The position numbers were made by a program, and so were the translations under genes. Below, piece by piece: positions 5,900-9,202 of a stretch of DNA of 9,202 nt. Position 1 is the first letter of the stretch. Each line of letters opens with the position of its first letter. The stretch comes from Clostridia bacterium (lineage in GTDB: Bacteria; Bacillota_A; Clostridia; Oscillospirales; SIG627), in contig JAFVYT010000112.1 in NCBI GenBank assembly GCA_017508505.1, positions 1 to 9,202 of the forward strand, given 5' to 3'. The notes under the pieces were generated by a model that did not search any database, had not been told where the DNA came from, and was given only the letters and a program-made list of their open reading frames with translations.

Positions 5900-7228
5900 T
5901 TACCAATTATTTTTATCCAGTTCACAAAGGATGAGGTCCCGATCGTTCTCCCACTCTCCGTCGATGACCTTTTCCAAAATACGGTGGAGCATCTGACCGA
6001 TCTGCGGCCCCGAAACGCCCCTTTTTTCCAGGTCTGAGCCCTTCACCGCAAGGCCCTTCAGACTGTAGCATTCTCCCTGTGCAAGGATCCGTTCTCCCTC
6101 ACGGCAGATCTCGTTCACGTGGGCCATTCTTTTTTTAACGGTCCATTTGCTGTGGGCGAGGGTGTCGGCCTCCATGACACGGATCAGAAGGGGGAAGAGC
6201 TCCGACTCCACGTCCCTCAGAAGCCGCTTGACGTCCTTGGGGCTTGAGGGGTGAGAGTCGTGGTAATACACCAGCTTTGTGACCGTGGCGATCTCTCGGG
6301 TGGAAAAGCGCATCCGCTCCATAATTTCCTTCGCCATTTTGGCGCTTTTTTTCGGGTGGGAGTAAAAATGCCCCCTGCCCGTGCTGTCCAGAGTCAGGCA
6401 TCCGGGCTTTGAAATATCGTGGAAGAGGAGTGCCAGCCTCACCTCGGGAATGGGCTCTGCGTGGGCGACGGCGTGAACGGTGTGCTGCCAAACGTCGTAC
6501 TGATGGAAGGGGGAGTGCTGAGAAAAGCCGATCCCCGGCAAAATCTCGGGGATGAGAATTCCGATTACGTCGGAGAATTCCGTCAGAACCGAGCGGATGT
6601 TCCGTCCGCATAGCATTCTGCGGAGCTCCGGCAGAGCACGCTCCGGGGCAACCGTTGCCACCAGCTCCTTGGATCGGTGGATGGCCTCGCGGGTCTTTTC
6701 CTCCACGTCGAAGCCGAGGACAGCGGAGAAGCGTAACGCCCGCAGAATGCGGACGGCATCCTGACGAAAGCGTTCCTCGGCATCACCGATGGCGCGGATC
6801 CACCGCTTTTTTAAGTCTCGCCTTCCGCAGAAAAAGTCTCGAAAGCCCTTTTTTGGGTGGTAAACAATGGCGTTGACGGTGAAGTCCCGTCGCTTGAGAT
6901 CGTCAAAGAGCTTTTTGGTGAAGCGTATGCTCTCGGGATGTCGGTGATCGGCGTAGCCTGCCTCCTTGCGGAAGGTGGTGATGTCCAGAAACACCGAGCC
7001 GAAATGTACCACTACGGTGCCGTATTTTTCTCCCACGAGGTTCAGGGAATGGTCCCGAAAGATCTCCTTGATTTGCTCCGGTCGCGCGGAGGTGGTGATG
7101 TCCCAGTCGTGCACGGGACGCTTCAAGAGAAGATCTCGAACGCCTCCCACAAGATACGACTCGTGTCCCGCCTCGTCCAATCGGTCCAGGGCATCCAAAA
7201 CCTCTTGAGGCAATGGAAGTTCATTCAT
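5900..7228 (-). CDS. cca: CCA tRNA nucleotidyltransferase / poly(A) polymerase family protein with HD domain
   Basis: A 442-residue class II nucleotidyltransferase expected to add or repair the 3' CCA of tRNAs. Residues 28-45 read GGVRDLLLKRPVHDWDIT with the catalytic aspartate pair D41 and D43. RRDFTVNA (113-120), then IGDAEERFRQDAVRILRALRF (147-167), complete the head and neck motifs. An HD domain follows, with H270-D271 in LLFHDISKPG, further histidines near 242-252 and H291, and YYHD at 321-324. The start is placed at 7228 (MNELPLPQ), matching the family N-terminus, with AAGGA at 7243-7239 ten bases upstream. Extending to 7321 would add 31 lysine-rich residues without family similarity and overlap the tRNA promoter. 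The gene is divergent from tRNA-Arg. No clear promoter or terminator of its own is visible. Confidence 0.94.
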   Translation of the reverse strand: MNELPLPQEVLDALDRLDEAGHESYLVGGVRDLLLKRPVHDWDITTSARPEQIKEIFRDHSLNLVGEKYGTVVVHFGSVFLDITTFRKEAGYADHRHPESIRFTKKLFDDLKRRDFTVNAIVYHPKKGFRDFFCGRRDLKKRWIRAIGDAEERFRQDAVRILRALRFSAVLGFDVEEKTREAIHRSKELVATVAPERALPELRRMLCGRNIRSVLTEFSDVIGILIPEILPGIGFSQHSPFHQYDVWQHTVHAVAHAEPIPEVRLALLFHDISKPGCLTLDSTGRGHFYSHPKKSAKMAKEIMERMRFSTREIATVTKLVYYHDSHPSSPKDVKRLLRDVESELFPLLIRVMEADTLAHSKWTVKKRMAHVNEICREGERILAQGECYSLKGLAVKGSDLEKRGVSGPQIGQMLHRILEKVIDGEWENDRDLILCELDKNNW

Positions 7229-7271
7229 ATTTCTTTTTTCCTTAATTTTTGATTTTTCTGCAAGTTTTCTC

Positions 7272-7300
7272 TTGACAAAAAAATCCGATTGTGGTAAGAT
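7272..7300 (+). promoter_or_regulatory. Promoter of tRNA-Arg
   Basis: TTGACA (7272-7277) and TAAGAT (7295-7300) are 17 bases apart. Transcription should begin near 7306-7307, at the base of a small hairpin that precedes the tRNA. The region is shared with the leader of the divergent cca gene. Confidence 0.85.
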
Positions 7301-7305
7301 AACCG

Positions 7306-7321
7306 ATGTTCGAGAGAACAT
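7306..7321 (+). repeat. Inverted repeat ATGTTC-GAGA-GAACAT abutting the tRNA 5' end
   Basis: A perfect 6-bp inverted repeat with a GAGA loop ends on the base before the mature tRNA 5' end and starts at the predicted transcription start. The whole pre-tRNA leader may therefore be one short hairpin stacked on the acceptor stem. An operator role is also possible. Confidence 0.6.
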
Positions 7322-7398
7322 GCGTTGTTAGCTCAGCTGGATAGAGTGACTGGCTACGAACCAGTAGGTCAGGGGTTCGAGTCCCTTACAACGCGCCA
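7322..7398 (+). tRNA. tRNA-Arg, anticodon ACG, CCA encoded
   Basis: A 77-base cloverleaf. The acceptor stem GCGTTGT (7322-7328) pairs perfectly with ACAACGC. The D stem is GCTC/GAGT. The anticodon stem ACTGG/CCAGT holds the loop CTACGAA with anticodon ACG, whose A34 is normally converted to inosine to read CGU, CGC and CGA. The T arm is AGGGG-TTCGAGT-CCCTT. The discriminator base is G and CCA (7396-7398) is encoded in the DNA. It is a single-gene transcription unit with its own promoter and a terminator starting two bases after the CCA. Confidence 0.97.
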
Positions 7399-7400
7399 GG

Positions 7401-7428
7401 AAGGCACCCATCGGGTGCCTTCTTTTTT
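7401..7428 (+). terminator. Intrinsic terminator of tRNA-Arg
   Basis: AAGGCACCC (7401-7409) pairs perfectly with GGGTGCCTT (7413-7421) around a three-base loop, followed by C and six T. Strong GC-rich Rho-independent terminator. Confidence 0.93.
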
Positions 7429-7492
7429 CTCATGCACCGATCAAAACTGGACTCAGTATATCATAAAAAGCGTCGGGTGTAAATATTTTAAG

Positions 7493-7519
7493 GGAAAAAT
7501 GATGATTTTTCCTCTTTTT
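7493..7519 (+). terminator. Terminator-like hairpin with no obvious upstream gene
   Basis: GGAAAAAT (7493-7500) pairs perfectly with ATTTTTCC (7505-7512) around GATG, followed by TC and seven T. The stem is mostly A-U, so it would be weak. It lies between the tRNA terminator and the next promoter and could be a back-up terminator or a remnant. The rest of the 7430-7530 gap shows no gene I can support. Confidence 0.4.
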
Positions 7520-7530
7520 TTCCACGATTC

Positions 7531-7559
7531 TTGACTTTTTTTGGGGATTGTGCCATAAT
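7531..7559 (+). promoter_or_regulatory. Promoter of the ceramidase-family gene
   Basis: TTGACT (7531-7536) and CATAAT (7554-7559) are 17 bases apart. Transcription near 7566 would give a leader of about 68 bases. That leader contains the palindrome GGACGTCC (7575-7582), with weak further pairing to GGGAC near 7598-7602, and ends in AAAGGAGA before the ATG. Confidence 0.75.
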
Positions 7560-7633
7560 GCCTGTAAGCAATTCGGACGTCCTTTTGCCCCCTTTTCGGG
7601 ACAGATACGCCCAAGAGAAAAAAGGAGATTTGT

Positions 7634-8917
7634 ATGAGAGCTGCGTTTTATGAAATCGATGCTACGCCCCCTCTGGGCGGTTTTATGTGGGGACACTATA
7701 AAGAAATTCATGCCCAAGACGTCAAGGACCGCCTGTATATCAAGGCGGGCGTTTTTGAGGATGGGGGCGAGTATGCCGCCATCGTGACCGTGGATACCTG
7801 CTCCCTGATCCCCGGGATCCACAAGATCGTGACGGACCGCATTGCCGAGTACTGTCCCATTCCCGCGGATAAGGTTTGCATTTCCTCCAATCACACCCAC
7901 TCCGGTGCTCCCATCTCCTCTGATCCCTCCTGCGGAGGCAAGGCGGACGAGGCGTACCTGGACGTGTTCCTTCGCTATTGTGCCGACGCGGTGGTTCTGG
8001 CTTACCGCCGCCTCGCGGATGCAGATGCCGGGTTTGCCAAGACCGAGGTGGACAATATCTCCTTCAACCGCAACTTTATCACCACCGATGGCAAATACAT
8101 CACCCACGGCAAGGGCAAGACCAATCTGGTCGGGCCTCTCGACGGGATTGATCCCGACCTTCCCGTGCTCTTCTTTGAGTCCGAAGGAAAGCCCATCGGT
8201 GCCATCATCAACTTTGCCTGCCACCAGTGCTGTCTGACCAAATACGCCGAGACCGGCTACAGCGGAGATTATTCCTCATACCTCTCCAAGGCACTGAAGG
8301 CCGAGTACGGTCCCGATTTCGTCAGTCTCTTCGTTTTGGGTGCCTGCGGTGACATCAACCACGTCGACCCCAACACCACCGAGCCGATCCCCGCAGATTG
8401 GTATCAGCATATGGGCAGGACCCTGGCCGACGCCGTCATCAAAGCGATGGACAGCGCCGAGCGTGTTCCCGGCGGTGTCAAGGTTCTGATGGATCAGGTT
8501 GAGATTGAGCGCCGCCCTGTGGATTCTCCCGCCATCAAGGCACAGGTCGCAGAGTGGATGAGCGAGGGGCAGGGCTTTATGCGTGCCCGCAATATGATTC
8601 ATTATCAGGCCACCTACGGCGGCGTTACCTCCGACGTGCTCCCCGTCCAAAGCATCCTCATCGGTGACGTGCTCATTTCCGTCTATCCGGGTGAGATTTA
8701 TCACGCCTTCGGAAAATACGTCAAGGCCAACAGCCCCTACAAGAGAAATATGATTGCGGAAAACTGCAACGAGTATTGTGGCTACGTCCCCACGGAAAAG
8801 GCCTTTGACGAGTGCAACGACCTTTACGAGACCGCCCTTTGCCGACACAGCTGTCTGATTCCTCAGGCAGGTCAGATCCTGAGCGATAAGCTCTTGGAGC
8901 TGGCAAAGAAGCACTGA
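7634..8917 (+). CDS. Neutral/alkaline ceramidase-family hydrolase, cytoplasmic
   Basis: A 427-residue protein related to the N-terminal catalytic domain of neutral/alkaline (non-lysosomal) ceramidases, zinc amidases that split ceramide into fatty acid and sphingosine. The four expected zinc ligands can be placed: H89 in NHTHSG, H197 in FACHQCC, E354 in YPGEIYHAFG and Y398 in DLYET. Other family-like segments are DATPPLGGFMWG (9-20), LGACGDINHVDP (235-246) and YCGYVPTEKAFDE (381-393). There is no signal peptide, unlike secreted ceramidases, and no C-terminal immunoglobulin-like domain, so it is shorter than classical enzymes. About a dozen cysteines suggest a reducing cytoplasm. The start follows AAAGGAGA with normal spacing. 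It is monocistronic, with its own promoter and terminator. The true substrate is uncertain and could be another N-acyl compound. Confidence 0.85.
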   Translation: MRAAFYEIDATPPLGGFMWGHYKEIHAQDVKDRLYIKAGVFEDGGEYAAIVTVDTCSLIPGIHKIVTDRIAEYCPIPADKVCISSNHTHSGAPISSDPSCGGKADEAYLDVFLRYCADAVVLAYRRLADADAGFAKTEVDNISFNRNFITTDGKYITHGKGKTNLVGPLDGIDPDLPVLFFESEGKPIGAIINFACHQCCLTKYAETGYSGDYSSYLSKALKAEYGPDFVSLFVLGACGDINHVDPNTTEPIPADWYQHMGRTLADAVIKAMDSAERVPGGVKVLMDQVEIERRPVDSPAIKAQVAEWMSEGQGFMRARNMIHYQATYGGVTSDVLPVQSILIGDVLISVYPGEIYHAFGKYVKANSPYKRNMIAENCNEYCGYVPTEKAFDECNDLYETALCRHSCLIPQAGQILSDKLLELAKKH

Positions 8918-8956
8918 ACAAAAAAAGATCACGCGAAAGCGTGATCTTTTTTTGTT
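8918..8956. terminator. Bidirectional intrinsic terminator between convergent genes
   Basis: AACAAAAAAAGATCACGC (8917-8934) and its exact reverse complement (8939-8956) flank a GAAA loop. The GC-containing core AGATCACGC is bordered by A7 on one side and T7 on the other, so it can end transcription in both directions. It reaches the stop codon of the ceramidase-family gene on one side and that of the minus-strand gene on the other. Confidence 0.95.
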
Positions 8957-9202
8957 ACAGAAGAATGATGCCGCTGGTGTCGTAGACGAAGCCGCCCTCC
9001 AGATAGTGCTTCTTCAAGGCTCTTCTGAGTCGGGTATCCTCAGGCAGGCTCTCCAAGGAGTCGTACCCCATGGGGAAAACGTAGCTGAAGGGAGCCTTTC
9101 CCGCATTCTTGCGAGGGAAACGGGTGTAAAGGGAGGAGAAACGGCTGATCTTTGCCTCCTCGCCCAGAACCTCGTTCAAAACGGGAGAGAGGAGCCAGGA
9201 GG
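8955..9202 (-). CDS. Unidentified protein, C-terminal fragment (enters from right edge)
   Basis: An open frame on the minus strand runs from the window edge to a TAA at 8957-8955, giving about 82 C-terminal residues. The visible part reads through WLLSPVLNEVLGEEAKI, then RFSSLYTRFPRKNAG, FPMGYDSLESLPEDTRLRR and ends in YDTSGIILL. It continues in frame past the edge, so no start codon is in the window. It has no cysteine, signal or membrane feature in this part and is moderately basic. The shared bidirectional terminator directly behind its stop supports it being real. I do not recognise the family. Confidence 0.75.
   Translation of the reverse strand, partial: SWLLSPVLNEVLGEEAKISRFSSLYTRFPRKNAGKAPFSYVFPMGYDSLESLPEDTRLRRALKKHYLEGGFVYDTSGIILL

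Noticed and set aside
7307..7320. SOS (LexA) box at TGTTC-GAGA-GAACA
   Set aside because: The Firmicute LexA site is CGAAC-N4-GTTCG; here the half-sites are in the opposite order, and a tRNA gene is an unlikely SOS target.
7229..7321. N-terminal extension of cca by 31 residues
   Set aside because: The extension is lysine-rich, lacks family similarity and overlaps the tRNA promoter; an internal start at 7228 has a Shine-Dalgarno sequence and the family N-terminus.
7380..7640. Integrative-element attachment site at the 3' end of tRNA-Arg
   Set aside because: tRNA-Arg genes are common integration targets, but no repeat of the tRNA 3' end, integrase or mobility gene is visible downstream.
7430..8224. 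Minus-strand open frame of 264 codons opposite the ceramidase-family gene
   Set aside because: It crosses the plus-strand promoter and leader and is antisense to a gene with a recognised active site.

Overview
The window looks like chromosomal housekeeping DNA from a low-oxygen Firmicute, most likely an uncultured Clostridia or gut-type lineage of moderate GC. Supporting signs are strong AAGGAG-type ribosome binding sites, tight same-strand operons, the yceD-rpmF pair, a four-cysteine zinc-ribbon L32, a DUF512 radical-SAM protein next to der, cysteine-rich cytoplasmic proteins, Fe-S proteins, and an MEP-pathway isoprenoid gene. No phage, transposon, CRISPR or plasmid signature is visible, so this reads as a core region rather than an accessory island.

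Layout, right to left on the minus strand: cca (7228-5900) encodes a CCA-adding or poly(A)-polymerase-family nucleotidyltransferase with an HD domain. A consensus sigma-A promoter (TTGACA, 17 bases, TATAAT) just behind it drives yceD (5822-5313) and rpmF (5265-5083). A 160-base gap follows. It holds an inverted repeat, a possible second promoter, and a terminator hairpin that competes with a three-way-junction fold. Next come five tightly packed genes: DUF512 PDZ/radical SAM (4922-3597), der (3593-2262), plsY (2265-1552), DUF362-ferredoxin (1548-418) and ispE (407 to beyond the left edge). Their spacings are 3 bp, a 4-bp ATGA overlap, 3 bp and 10 bp, so they are almost certainly one translationally coupled operon. 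It joins ribosome assembly (Der), phospholipid synthesis (PlsY) and isoprenoid synthesis (IspE) with two Fe-S proteins of unknown role.

On the plus strand, a tRNA-Arg(ACG) gene (7322-7398) with its own promoter and terminator is divergent from cca. After a gap of about 235 bases, a monocistronic gene (7634-8917) encodes a cytoplasmic protein of the neutral/alkaline ceramidase family with all four expected zinc ligands. It ends at a nearly perfectly symmetrical, bidirectional terminator shared with an unidentified minus-strand gene whose C-terminal end enters from the right edge (9202-8955).

No clearly new multi-gene system is visible. The most interesting points are the competing RNA folds ahead of the DUF512-der-plsY operon, the two uncharacterised Fe-S proteins embedded among essential genes, the unsecreted ceramidase homologue, and a leader hairpin that abuts the tRNA.
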